NCBI GenBank assembly: GCA_900315105.1
Contig: OMXX01000062.1
Span: 1-21,830, forward strand
DNA: 21,830 nt
DNA from: an uncultured Prevotellaceae bacterium
GTDB taxonomy: Bacteria; Bacteroidota; Bacteroidia; Bacteroidales; Bacteroidaceae
Reading direction: 5' to 3'
Shown here: positions 8,112-15,489 of the stretch, piece by piece
Layout: each line of letters opens with the position of its first letter
Position numbering within the stretch: position 1 is the stretch's first letter
The notes under the pieces: generated by a model
Database searches by the model: none
Seen by the model: the letters and a program-made list of their open reading frames with translations, nothing else
Told to the model about the DNA's origin: nothing
Translations under genes and position numbers: made by a program

Positions 8112-8975
8112 ATGAAAAAGAATCTTTTGCTTATCGCAATGGCAGTAACTGGTTGTATGGTAATCAGTAGCTGTGTAAGTAAGAAGGAGTTACTCGACTG
8201 TCAGAGTTCTAATGTTACTCTCAATAACAAGTATCAGGAAAATCGTGAGGCCCTCGCTTCTGCTAATGCTCGTATCCAGAGTCTTCAGGAGCAGCTCAAT
8301 TCAGAGAAGGCTAATAGCGCAAGTCTTAAGAAGTCTTTGAAGGATATGCAGGAGTCTCTTAACCAGAGCCTTGCTGCTGCAAACTCTAACAATGTGAATG
8401 TTGCAAAGCTTGTTGACCAGATCAACGAGTCAAACCAGTATATCCGTCATCTCGTAGAGGTTAAGTCTAAGAGCGACTCTCTCAACATGGTACTTACAAA
8501 CAACCTTACACGTTCTCTCTCTAAGGAGGATATGAAGGAGGTTGACGTACAGGTAATGAAGGGTGTCGTTTATATCTCTCTTGCTGATAACATGCTCTAT
8601 CAGAGCGGTTCTTACGAGATTAGCGACCGTGCTGCTGCTACTCTCTCTAAGATTGCGAAGATCATCAGCGACTATAAGGACTATGACGTTCTCATCGAGG
8701 GTAATACCGATAATGTTCCTATGAAGGGTACTAACATCCGTAACAACTGGGATCTTTCTTGTCTTCGTGCATCAAGCGTTGTACAGTGTCTCCAGACAAA
8801 GTATGGTGTAGATCCTAAGCGCCTCACAGCAGGTGGTCGTGGTGAGTTCAACCCAATTGCCGACAACAACACAGATGCTGGTCGTGCAACAAACCGTCGT
8901 ACTCAGATCATCATCACTCCTAAGCTCGACGAGTTCATGGATCTTATCGGTAAGGCTCCATCAGATAAGAAATAG
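8112..8975 (+). CDS. OmpA-family lipoprotein, peptidoglycan-binding
   Basis: A 287-aa outer-membrane lipoprotein that likely tethers the outer membrane to peptidoglycan, as in the Pal/OmpA C-terminal domain family. Lipobox ISSC gives Cys21. Residues 30-135 are a long helical region with coiled-coil character (LQEQLNSEK, LKKSLKDMQESLNQS). The OmpA-like domain spans about 150-270: LIEGNTDNVP (194-203), LSCLRASSVV (215-224), GGRGEFNPI (241-249) and the closing RATNRRTQIII (258-268). Asp200 and Arg219 fit the positions that bind meso-diaminopimelate in OmpA. Codon use (CGT, AAG, CTC, CAG) is strongly biased, suggesting high expression, in line with its full -7 box and strong terminator. Monocistronic. 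Confidence 0.95.
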   Translation: MKKNLLLIAMAVTGCMVISSCVSKKELLDCQSSNVTLNNKYQENREALASANARIQSLQEQLNSEKANSASLKKSLKDMQESLNQSLAAANSNNVNVAKLVDQINESNQYIRHLVEVKSKSDSLNMVLTNNLTRSLSKEDMKEVDVQVMKGVVYISLADNMLYQSGSYEISDRAAATLSKIAKIISDYKDYDVLIEGNTDNVPMKGTNIRNNWDLSCLRASSVVQCLQTKYGVDPKRLTAGGRGEFNPIADNNTDAGRATNRRTQIIITPKLDEFMDLIGKAPSDKK

Positions 8976-9002
8976 TTTTTTCTTCAATATAGCTTATATT
9001 TT

Positions 9003-9032
9003 AAAGCAGTCGGATTCTTGTCCGACTGCTTT
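9003..9032. terminator. Bidirectional terminator between convergent genes
   Basis: A perfect 12-bp stem (AAAGCAGTCGGA at 9003-9014 with 9021-9032), 6-nt loop, then more T on the plus strand. It lies 27 bp after the OmpA-domain gene stop and 8 bp past the end of the leftward lipoprotein pseudogene, serving the plus strand strongly and possibly both. Confidence 0.9.
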
Positions 9033-9040
9033 TTGTATTA

Positions 9041-9496
9041 TTAGTTTGAGGAATCTTCTATTTTAATTAGAAGCCATTGTGTACCTGTTTTTTCAAAATA
9101 ATAGTCTATTCTAACACCAGTATCAACACCTAATTCTGTGTAAGTGAAATTTGTAGTGTCAATTGGATGCTCAAGTTTAATACCGTCATATATGGTATCA
9201 GGGAAACTGTAATATTTCCATTCTGATTTCTTTATATACGATATGCTTGTGCTATCATTGTTTTCTTCGTCCTATTCTATTGAAACTTCTTCTAATGGGA
9301 ATTTTATATGATTTATCTGGAAAACAGAATCTGTAGTGAATATCTTGATGAAATCACTAAAATTGTAATTTTCAGACTCTATATTAGTCTGCTCATTATT
9401 CGTGATATTACTTGATGTCGTTTCTTTGGTATTATCCATACAACTTGTAATGAATAACAAAGGTATAGACAATATGCTTAAAAATCGGTATTTCAT
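9041..9496 (-). pseudogene. Lipoprotein gene (possibly DUF4348-like) interrupted by an in-frame TAG
   Basis: Translation from the ATG at 9494-9496 gives MKYRFLSILSIPLLFITSC, lipobox ITSC with Cys19, then a Thr/Asn/Ser-rich linker and FSDFIKIFTTDSVFQINHIK. That wording resembles the DUF4348 lipoproteins of Bacteroidetes (recollection, not tested). The frame stops at TAG 9272-9274 after 74 residues, but stays open for 76 more codons with good coding sense (SEWKYYSFPDTIYDG; TQWLLIKIED) to TAA at 9041-9043. One substitution (for example GAG, AAG or CAG to TAG) explains it. A longer reading from further upstream is rejected, because the consensus promoter at 9529-9558 lies within that extension. 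Promoter and terminator are intact, so the decay is recent or the break is a sequencing error. Confidence 0.75.
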
Positions 9497-9528
9497 AATT
9501 GTATTATTTGTCTTTTCGTTCTGGGTGG

Positions 9529-9558
9529 CAAAGATAAACAAAAATCTTGTAATGCAAA
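9529..9558 (-). promoter_or_regulatory. Promoter of the TAG-interrupted lipoprotein gene
   Basis: Minus-strand TTTG (9555-9558), 18-bp spacer, TATCTTTG (9529-9536), followed by CCACC. Full consensus match, 32 bp upstream of the ATG at 9496. Confidence 0.75.
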
Positions 9559-9651
9559 GGAAATGTCGAAAAAAATGTATCAACAAGATTCGTCTCATAA
9601 AAACACATGTTCCAAAAGTTTGATGTGCATTTGAAGTTTCACCGTTCTTCC

Positions 9652-9723
9652 TCCGATGAAATTACCATTAATTTACCATTAAAATACCATAGTTAATGGT
9701 ATCTTTATGGTATTTATATCGGA
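9652..9723. repeat. 72-bp palindromic array of TACCAT sites at exact 11-bp spacing
   Basis: TACCAT begins at 9663, 9674 and 9685, and its inverse ATGGTA begins at 9696 and 9707: five sites exactly 11 bp apart. The whole block is an imperfect palindrome centred between 9687 and 9688 and closed by TCCGAT (9652-9657) and ATCGGA (9718-9723). It lies in a gene-free gap. It could be a set of helically phased binding sites, or a dispersed 11-bp repeat element that can fold as a hairpin. Confidence 0.8.
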
Positions 9724-9790
9724 AGTGTAGCGCCTGTGGTTCGGAATTACGAGGGAGAATTGGAAAAATGTTTTGGTGTTTAGAATAGGG

Positions 9791-9830
9791 TAAAAAAAAG
9801 AAGAGGGCCTCATCTCACGATGTGGTCCTC
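9791..9830 (-). terminator. Rho-independent terminator of the candidate small RNA
   Basis: Arms 9803-9813 and 9820-9830 pair at 9 of 11 positions with a 6-nt loop. On the minus strand the stem is followed by TTCTTTTTTTTA, a strong U tract. No leftward protein gene ends nearby, which is why a separate small transcript is suspected. Confidence 0.7.
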
Positions 9831-9913
9831 ATTGACGTTTAAAAAACTAACCATAAAACACGGATATCTCATTTTATATCCAAAAACATTTTTATTTTCT
9901 TTAGGAATCTGAT
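9793..9913 (-). ncRNA. Candidate small RNA, about 115-120 nt, leftward
   Basis: A minus-strand promoter (9915-9945) and a minus-strand terminator with a strong U tract (9791-9830) bracket about 120 bp with no convincing gene. Inside, GGATAT (9862-9867) and ATATCC (9876-9881) form a first hairpin, and the terminator stem forms a second. The only open frame of note encodes 20 residues starting MRYPCFMVSF and ending in the terminator stem; I regard it as unlikely but a short leader peptide is possible. No known RNA family is recognised. Evidence is structural only. Confidence 0.45.
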
Positions 9914-9914
9914 G

Positions 9915-9945
9915 CAAAGGTAATGTCTTTTTTTTGAACCTACAA
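9915..9945 (-). promoter_or_regulatory. Promoter of the candidate small RNA
   Basis: Minus-strand TTG (9943-9945), 20-bp spacer, TACCTTTG (9915-9922), followed by CATC. It matches the TAnnTTTG consensus and points away from the DUF4424-like operon. Confidence 0.6.
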
Positions 9946-10111
9946 GAAAATGTGTTACTTGGATGTTACCGTTTGTTACAAAGTGCTGAAAACCATATTT
10001 ATACAACATCTGTATATGCCCGTGGTAACATATTTGTATCCGTTATGAGCATTTTTTTGCTGTAAAAATGAGTTTTTTTGATGTAAGACACAATTTTTCT
10101 ATGTTATATTG
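9946..10111. other. Remainder of the 9497-10172 gap, no gene seen
   Basis: Between the small RNA promoter and the rightward operon promoter I see no supported gene. The one feature is an inverted repeat ATGTTACC (9963-9970) and GGTAACAT (10024-10031), perfect over 8 bp and 53 bp apart, possibly paired operator half-sites. The stretch is A/T rich, like the rest of the gap. Confidence 0.5.
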
Positions 10112-10142
10112 TTGTTTTTCTGAAGGGAATTTATTACCTTTG
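10112..10142 (+). promoter_or_regulatory. Promoter of the DUF4424/YARHG-like pair
   Basis: TTG (10112-10114), 20-bp spacer and TACCTTTG (10135-10142), then CACC. It lies 30 bp upstream of the ATG at 10173 and inside the longer in-frame extension that starts at 10068, which therefore is unlikely to be translated. Confidence 0.7.
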
Positions 10143-10172
10143 CACCTATCGAACAATAAAGACGATAAAGAA

Positions 10173-11399
10173 ATGAAGACTAAAATAATTCTCGGAATAT
10201 TTTTGCTCCTTGCATTGTGCGTGAGGGCTAATGACGGTTCGTATTTCTTTAGTGGTAATCAACTTGTGCCTATTGGTAATACCAATGTGAGAATTGATAA
10301 GGAAATACTAACAATCCGTTTGGCGGATGATGATTATGCCTATGTGGATGTGGATTATACATTCTTTAATCTCCAAGAGGCACAGACTGTGAAAATGGGT
10401 TTTGAAGCGGTGAATGAAGATACTGGTGATGCTGGTTTCTTTGGGATGGATGATAAGCATTCGGGACATCCTTCTGTCTATGATTTTACGGTAGAGGTTA
10501 ATGGAAAGGTGCAATCGTATAAAAATTTGATGGCATACGATTTGAATGAAGATAAAGGGCAAAAGCCACCAAGGCTTGACTATGTGAATTTTCCTGCAAG
10601 TCCAGAACTGGAACCATACATAGAACGGAATGGTGAAAAGATTCCAGTAGGTGTGGATTGTGATAGTGTGTCGGGGTATCGTACAAAGGCTTATGTGTAT
10701 TATTTCGAGGCACATTTCGAATCTGGAATTAATAAGGTACATCATACATATCGTTACCGTATGGCACATGGTATTTTTATGTCGTATATTTTTCGCTATT
10801 GGCTTACTCCTGCCATGAGATGGGCTGGTGGAAGAATTGGTGATTTTACCTTGAGAATATCAACGGAAGGAAAACCAAGACACTTTTGTATTGATACATA
10901 TGGATGTTTGAATGGAAAAGTATTCAAAGTTGTAAATGGTGTTGGAAAGGTAAGGGATGCTTGGGGATACGATAAAAGTGCTATTCAATGTGAACTTGTT
11001 TCGGATAGTGTGGTTGAAACGGTTATAAGAGATGGTGTTCTCGAAATGAACTGCAAAAATTTCAAGCCTACGGATGATTTATGGCTCTATTCCGCTGATG
11101 CTTTGATTGGGGCTGATAAACGTCTGAAGTACAGAGAACTAGCAGATTATTACGAGCGTGAGAGGAGTCTTGTCATTTCTCTGGAAAAGCAAAGCGCGAG
11201 GGAGGGAAATGATGAGTGGGAAAAGAAAGTGATGCGTAGTCTGCCTTATGCCAACAGAGGCTATGTCTTTGAGGACAAGAAACTACAGGAATTCTTTGAA
11301 ACGAAATGGTGGTATATGCCAGATCCTTCCTATCATCCTTCAACCGATGGATTTACTACTTATGAACTTGAGTTGATAAAGATAGGATTAGAAAAATGA
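10173..11399 (+). CDS. Secreted DUF4424-like protein with C-terminal YARHG-like module (paralog 1)
   Basis: 408 aa from ATG 10173, chosen because it starts a clear signal peptide (MKTKIILGIFLLLALCVRA, cleavage before NDG) just after the promoter. The body begins with a strand-rich domain (QLVPI, IDKEILTIRLADDDYAYVDV) and continues with KVHHTYRYRM and YWLTPAMRWAGGRIGDF, wording I associate with DUF4424 proteins of Bacteroidetes. The end, YANRGYVFEDKKLQEFFE (359-376) followed by WWYMPDPSY, resembles the YARHG module, thought to be an extracellular domain. Expected in the periplasm or outside; no lipobox. The stop overlaps the start of paralog 2 by 4 bp (ATGA), so the two are translationally coupled. 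A/T-richer than the housekeeping neighbours. Biological role unknown. Confidence 0.88.
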   Translation: MKTKIILGIFLLLALCVRANDGSYFFSGNQLVPIGNTNVRIDKEILTIRLADDDYAYVDVDYTFFNLQEAQTVKMGFEAVNEDTGDAGFFGMDDKHSGHPSVYDFTVEVNGKVQSYKNLMAYDLNEDKGQKPPRLDYVNFPASPELEPYIERNGEKIPVGVDCDSVSGYRTKAYVYYFEAHFESGINKVHHTYRYRMAHGIFMSYIFRYWLTPAMRWAGGRIGDFTLRISTEGKPRHFCIDTYGCLNGKVFKVVNGVGKVRDAWGYDKSAIQCELVSDSVVETVIRDGVLEMNCKNFKPTDDLWLYSADALIGADKRLKYRELADYYERERSLVISLEKQSAREGNDEWEKKVMRSLPYANRGYVFEDKKLQEFFETKWWYMPDPSYHPSTDGFTTYELELIKIGLEK

Positions 11400-12628
11400 A
11401 GACTAAAATAATTCTCGGAATATTTTTGCTCCTTGCTAATGTTGTGAGGGCTAATGACGGTCGCTTTTACATAAGCGGTAATCATCTTGTTCCTATCTCT
11501 GATGCTGATATACGTATCGACAAAGAGATACTTACCATTCGTATCGCTGACGATGGCTTTGCCTATGTGGATGTTGACTATACATTCAATAACTTGGCGG
11601 AGGCAAAGAATGTGAGAATGGGATTTGAGGCGGCTATTGAGAATGATTGGGCGAATGTCCTTACCAAGAAGAATGATGCGAAGATGATAGGTCATAAAGG
11701 ACATCCAAATATCTTTGACTTTGTAGTGGAGATAAATGGGAAGCCGATTGGGTATCAGAATAGATTTGCTTTCTATCAGGAGGATGATACGGAAAAGCCT
11801 CTTGACTACGAGCATTTCCCTGTTGATAAGGAATGGGTACATGGCGATTTCAACGAGGAATATTACAAGAAATTTGAAGGATGGGATAGTGGTCTTTATA
11901 ATGCTAAGATTGATTCTTCACGTCACTATGCCCATGTGTATTACTTTGAAGCACCTTTTAAATCGGGTATAAATAATGTTCATCACACTTATCGCTATGA
12001 AATGGGTAATGGTTTGGATAATACGTTTGATGTTCGATATTGGCTTACTCCTGCTTTGCGTTGGGCAGGCAATAAGATTGGTGATTTCACGCTAAGAATT
12101 TCTGCTGAGGGTACGGCTAAACATTTCTTTATTTACAAGAATAAATGCTTTGAGGGTGTAGATTTCAAACTCGTGAAGGGTGTAGGCAAAATGAGATCGA
12201 GGGTAAACTCTTATATGCGTGGCAAGATTGAAAAATCGGATGTTGTGGAGGTGTCATTACGCAATGGTGTGATAGAATGGCATAAGACGGATTTCCATCC
12301 CACTGAGAACCTAATAATATGTTCAGCAGACAATTTGAAGTATGCTGTAACAAGTGAAAGCTTGGAAAAAGTGTATGGCAAGTTGGGCGAGTATTACGAT
12401 CGTAGCGGTATGTTTTTTGATATGTTGCGGAATTCTGATGAAGCACCAACAGCGTGGGAGCAGAGGCTTATTCATAATCTGCCATACGCAAATCGTGGTT
12501 ATGTATTCAAGAATGCGAAACTCAAGGCTTTCTTTGAAAAGCAATGGTGGTATATGCCTGACCCTTCATATAAGCCTTCGACAGCAGACTTTACCAAGTT
12601 TGAACAAGGATTGTTGAAAGGAGAATAA
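11396..12628 (+). CDS. Secreted DUF4424-like protein with C-terminal YARHG-like module (paralog 2)
   Basis: 410 aa, overlapping paralog 1 by 4 bp. The architecture is the same: signal peptide (MKTKIILGIFLLLANVVRA), DUF4424-like body (VHHTYRYEMG, RYWLTPALRWAGNKIGDF) and YARHG-like end (YANRGYVFKNAKLKAFFE at 364-381, then WWYMPDPSY). The first 41 nt are identical to those of paralog 1, then 7 differing bases, then 18 identical ones, whereas the rest of the two genes differs at very many positions. Tandem duplication with later gene conversion or selection on the leader is the simplest reading. The middle part (residues 75-160) is the most divergent, so the pair may bind different partners or form a heteromeric complex (inference). 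Confidence 0.88.
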   Translation: MKTKIILGIFLLLANVVRANDGRFYISGNHLVPISDADIRIDKEILTIRIADDGFAYVDVDYTFNNLAEAKNVRMGFEAAIENDWANVLTKKNDAKMIGHKGHPNIFDFVVEINGKPIGYQNRFAFYQEDDTEKPLDYEHFPVDKEWVHGDFNEEYYKKFEGWDSGLYNAKIDSSRHYAHVYYFEAPFKSGINNVHHTYRYEMGNGLDNTFDVRYWLTPALRWAGNKIGDFTLRISAEGTAKHFFIYKNKCFEGVDFKLVKGVGKMRSRVNSYMRGKIEKSDVVEVSLRNGVIEWHKTDFHPTENLIICSADNLKYAVTSESLEKVYGKLGEYYDRSGMFFDMLRNSDEAPTAWEQRLIHNLPYANRGYVFKNAKLKAFFEKQWWYMPDPSYKPSTADFTKFEQGLLKGE

Positions 12629-12676
12629 GCATACCGTTATGTAGCTTTCGTTCTCCCATTCAGGATAGGGATTTGG

Positions 12677-12720
12677 AACGGCTTTACAACGGTATTAGAA
12701 CAGTATTAGAACGGCTTTAC
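12677..12720 (+). repeat. Four tandem 11-bp repeats downstream of the paralog pair
   Basis: AACGGCTTTAC, AACGGTATTAG, AACAGTATTAG and AACGGCTTTAC follow each other without gaps, exactly 11 bp each; the first and last are identical. They lie 48 bp after the stop of paralog 2 and before the shared terminator. The period equals that of the TACCAT array on the other side of the operon. Confidence 0.8.
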
Positions 12721-12746
12721 TATTGTATGGAAATCCTGTAAACAAA

Positions 12747-12776
12747 TATGCCTGCCAGAATGTTCTGACAGGCATA
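12747..12776. terminator. Bidirectional terminator between paralog 2 and the GH3 gene
   Basis: Arms 12747-12760 and 12763-12776 form a 14-bp stem (TATGCCTG pairs with CAGGCATA) with one mismatch and a 2-nt centre. T-rich runs follow on both strands (CTTTGTTTT rightward, TTTGTTT leftward), as expected for convergent genes. Confidence 0.85.
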
Positions 12777-12783
12777 CTTTGTT

Positions 12784-15141
12784 TTACTTAATTGTCGTTT
12801 CAGAGAAATAATATTCTCTCAGCGGTTTGTTGACTTTATCGCCCATAAGGGTGATGTCTTGCTTGAGCTTGATGTTCTGTGAGGATGCACCTATCTTAAT
12901 AGTGAACTTACCCGGAGCAATGTTCCATTGGCGCTTGCCGTCTGTGTTCGTGTAGAAACCGAACTGCTCGGTGTACATCTTTATGCTCACGGTCTTTGTC
13001 TCGCCCTTCTCAAGATGAACGCGAGCAAAGCCTTGCATCTGTATAGGACGGATGTTCTGGTCCTTGGCAGTAGGGGAGAGGTAGAGCTGTGCCACCTCGT
13101 CAGCTGCAACATTACCTGTGTTCTTAATGTCGAAAGTGAGCGTGACAGCTTCATCGGAAGTCTTTGCCTCGTTGGTGATCTTCAGGTTGCTGTATTCGAA
13201 GCTACTATAGCTGAGACCATATCCGAAAGGCCATTGTATGCGTGAATCCTTTGTATCGGAATAGTTGTAGCAGATAGGCTCATCGATTTCCACGTTAGGA
13301 TAGCTGACGCTTAGCTTTGCAGATGGCGAAATCTTTCCGTAGAGAATGTCGGCAAGAGCATTCCCGCCTTCCTCGCCTGGATACCAAGCCTCGATGATAG
13401 CTGCACAACCTTTGACAATCTTCTCTGAAAGAGGCATTGCACGACCTCCAAAGAGAACAAGAATAACAGGCTTGCCTGTGGCGATAAGTGATTCTACATA
13501 CTGCTCCTGCTTGCCAGGAAGACGAATGCCCTTACGGTCGCGGTTCTCGCCACATAGCATCACGTTCTCACCCATAGCAGCTATGATAACATCGCTTTGC
13601 TTTGCCATAGCAAGAGCCTCTTTTGCATCAGCTTTCTCGCCAGAATCTACCTTGCGGTGTAGAATCTCATATTCCCATGCACGCTCATCACCTGCACCTA
13701 CTACATCATATTTCGTCTCAATATCCTCTGTCCAGTCGCAGCCGCGTGAATATTTTAGGTTGAAGCCCTGTGGCATACGCTTTGTCATGCCCTCGTTCAC
13801 AGTTACGATATGTGGATTTTCACCGCCCACATCGGTCTTCTTCCAGAAATAAGCCATTGCTGGATAACTGTAATCGCCACACATAGCCCACATTGAGTTG
13901 GCATTAGGACCTGTGAGCAGAATGTTTGGCGTCTTTGTCTGAAGTGGCAATATGCCGTTATTCTCAAGCAGAACGATTGACTGAGATGCTATGTCGTAGG
14001 CCGTCTGGCGTTCCTCTGGAGTGTCGAGCTTTATATCCTCCTTACTATATAGGTAGGCGTCCTTGTCGAACATTCCGAGGCGGAACTTATGTTTGAGTAC
14101 GTTCTTCACCGCGCGTTCAAAAGTCTCTGGCTTTACAAGACCTTTCTTCATAGCCTCAGGCAGAAGGGCGTAGTTGGCACCATGAGGGAAATCCACGTCG
14201 TTGCCGGCATTGATAGCGGCAGCAGCACGGTGCATATTATCCTCCATGTCAGGAATCTGGTCGATAGCGGTATAGTCGCTTACAATAACGCCGTCAAAGC
14301 CTACATAACCACGAAGGATATCGGTAAGAATCTCCGCATTGGCCACGCAGTTTATGCCATGCACGGCGTGATAGCCTGGCATCACCATACGGTTTTCTGC
14401 AAGGCGTATCATGGCTTCGTGAGGCAGGAGGATTTCTTCCATCATCTCTTTCTCTTCTGTCTGACCACCTCCGCCATAGCCGAGGTAGTGCTTGGAACAA
14501 GTGCTCACGCCTTTCTTCAGACCGCCTTTCTGCAAACCCTTGACGAAGGCTGTGCCGAGAACTGCGGAAAGATAGGCATCCTCGCCGTATGATTCTTCAA
14601 GACGATTGAATGTCGGAATACGGCAAACATCCACCATAGGGGATAGCGACTGCAATCCGCCCATCTTGCGCATTTCTGCGCCTGTCTGTTCGGTTTTGAG
14701 TTGTGCAAGTTCCGGATTGAACGAGCATGCCTGTCCTATCTGTTGTGGATAGATGGTTGCATCCTGAGTGTTGATTCCCGTGAGAACTTCTTCGTGGAAG
14801 AGAGCCGGAATACCGTTAGGTGTGTTGTTGATGAGCCATTCCTGAAGTTGTGCTACACGGTCGCGTAGCAGATTTGCGGCCATAGGCTTCTGACTTGCAT
14901 ACTGTGAGAAATGTCCCATACCGTTAGGTATGAGCTTGCGGCACTGGGCTGTGTCGAGTTTGCCGTTGTCATCAAACAAATCGTCCATGAAGCGGCTCTG
15001 GAGCTGTGCCAGACGCTCTTCCTGCGACATCTTGTTATAGAGTTCATCAACCTGCTGGTCGTAGTTTTCTACTGTTGTCTGATTGTTGCAGCCTGCGAGG
15101 GCTGATGCGGTTAGGAGCATTGAAATGATTTTTTTATTCAT
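12784..15141 (-). CDS. Glycoside hydrolase family 3 lipoprotein (beta-glucosidase or beta-xylosidase type)
   Basis: 785 aa with lipobox LAGC (Cys18), so probably a periplasmic, outer-membrane-anchored exo-glycosidase releasing terminal beta-linked sugars; the exact sugar cannot be told. The N-terminal (beta/alpha)8 domain carries SKHYLGYGG (216-224) and GFDGVIVSDY (281-290), where Asp289 is the expected nucleophile (SDY replaces the commoner SDW). The second alpha/beta domain begins near 385 (SIVLLENNGILPL) and holds MLCGENRDR (528-536) with Glu532 a candidate acid/base, and GGRAMPLSE. A fibronectin III-like domain closes the chain (about 665-755). It stands alone, without SusC/SusD genes or a sensor in view, so it is not part of a complete polysaccharide utilization locus inside this window. 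Start chosen for the signal peptide. Confidence 0.94.
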   Translation of the reverse strand: MNKKIISMLLTASALAGCNNQTTVENYDQQVDELYNKMSQEERLAQLQSRFMDDLFDDNGKLDTAQCRKLIPNGMGHFSQYASQKPMAANLLRDRVAQLQEWLINNTPNGIPALFHEEVLTGINTQDATIYPQQIGQACSFNPELAQLKTEQTGAEMRKMGGLQSLSPMVDVCRIPTFNRLEESYGEDAYLSAVLGTAFVKGLQKGGLKKGVSTCSKHYLGYGGGGQTEEKEMMEEILLPHEAMIRLAENRMVMPGYHAVHGINCVANAEILTDILRGYVGFDGVIVSDYTAIDQIPDMEDNMHRAAAAINAGNDVDFPHGANYALLPEAMKKGLVKPETFERAVKNVLKHKFRLGMFDKDAYLYSKEDIKLDTPEERQTAYDIASQSIVLLENNGILPLQTKTPNILLTGPNANSMWAMCGDYSYPAMAYFWKKTDVGGENPHIVTVNEGMTKRMPQGFNLKYSRGCDWTEDIETKYDVVGAGDERAWEYEILHRKVDSGEKADAKEALAMAKQSDVIIAAMGENVMLCGENRDRKGIRLPGKQEQYVESLIATGKPVILVLFGGRAMPLSEKIVKGCAAIIEAWYPGEEGGNALADILYGKISPSAKLSVSYPNVEIDEPICYNYSDTKDSRIQWPFGYGLSYSSFEYSNLKITNEAKTSDEAVTLTFDIKNTGNVAADEVAQLYLSPTAKDQNIRPIQMQGFARVHLEKGETKTVSIKMYTEQFGFYTNTDGKRQWNIAPGKFTIKIGASSQNIKLKQDITLMGDKVNKPLREYYFSETTIK

Positions 15142-15194
15142 TTAGTTTAGGTGTGGGGTGAATGAAAAAGCTCGCTTGCGCGAGGGGAATTTTC

Positions 15195-15404
15195 AGAAAG
15201 TAAATTCTCAGTAAATTAAATTCAGTAAATTAATTTTAGATGCGCCTTGCGGTGCTTGGACTTTCAAGAAAATTTTTCACGATGACCAGAAAATTTAATC
15301 CAGAAAATTTTAATTTTCTGGTAATTTTCTAAAAATTTTTGTTCCGTGAAAAGCAGCTTGCTGCTATAATTTACTGAATTAAATTTACTGGCAATTTACT
15401 TTCT
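15195..15404. repeat. 210-bp palindromic element, copy A
   Basis: Outer arms of about 39 bp (15195-15233 and 15366-15404) are nearly complementary and built from repeated AGTAAATT words. Inside, TTTTTCACG faces CGTGAAAA, and CCAGAAAATT faces AATTTTCTGG (15300-15321). The element fills the gap between the GH3 start and the terminator of the YtxH cassette. A shorter relative lies at 18524-18678. It looks like a non-autonomous dispersed intergenic element; no transposase is nearby. No gene was seen in 15142-15489. Confidence 0.75.
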
Positions 15405-15440
15405 TAAAAGCGGAATTCACTTTCCGATTTTACCCAAAAA

Positions 15441-15468
15441 CACCGTCTCTGATTTCTCAGGGGCGGTG
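15441..15468 (-). terminator. Terminator of the YtxH/holin-like cassette
   Basis: Arms 15441-15452 and 15457-15468 form a 12-bp stem including two G-T pairs, with a 4-nt loop. On the minus strand it is followed by TTTTTGGG. It lies 22 bp after the stop of the third cassette gene. Confidence 0.85.
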
Positions 15469-15489
15469 ATTCTGATAGTTTTGATTTGG

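Noticed and set aside
9497..9598. N-terminal extension of the TAG-interrupted lipoprotein
   Set aside because: It overlaps the promoter; the lipoprotein signal starts at 9496.
10068..10172. N-terminal extension of the first DUF4424-like protein
   Set aside because: It contains the promoter and lies before a clear signal peptide that is shared with the paralog.
12784..15141. Polysaccharide utilization locus around the GH3 gene
   Set aside because: No SusC/SusD pair, sugar sensor or second glycosidase is present within the window.
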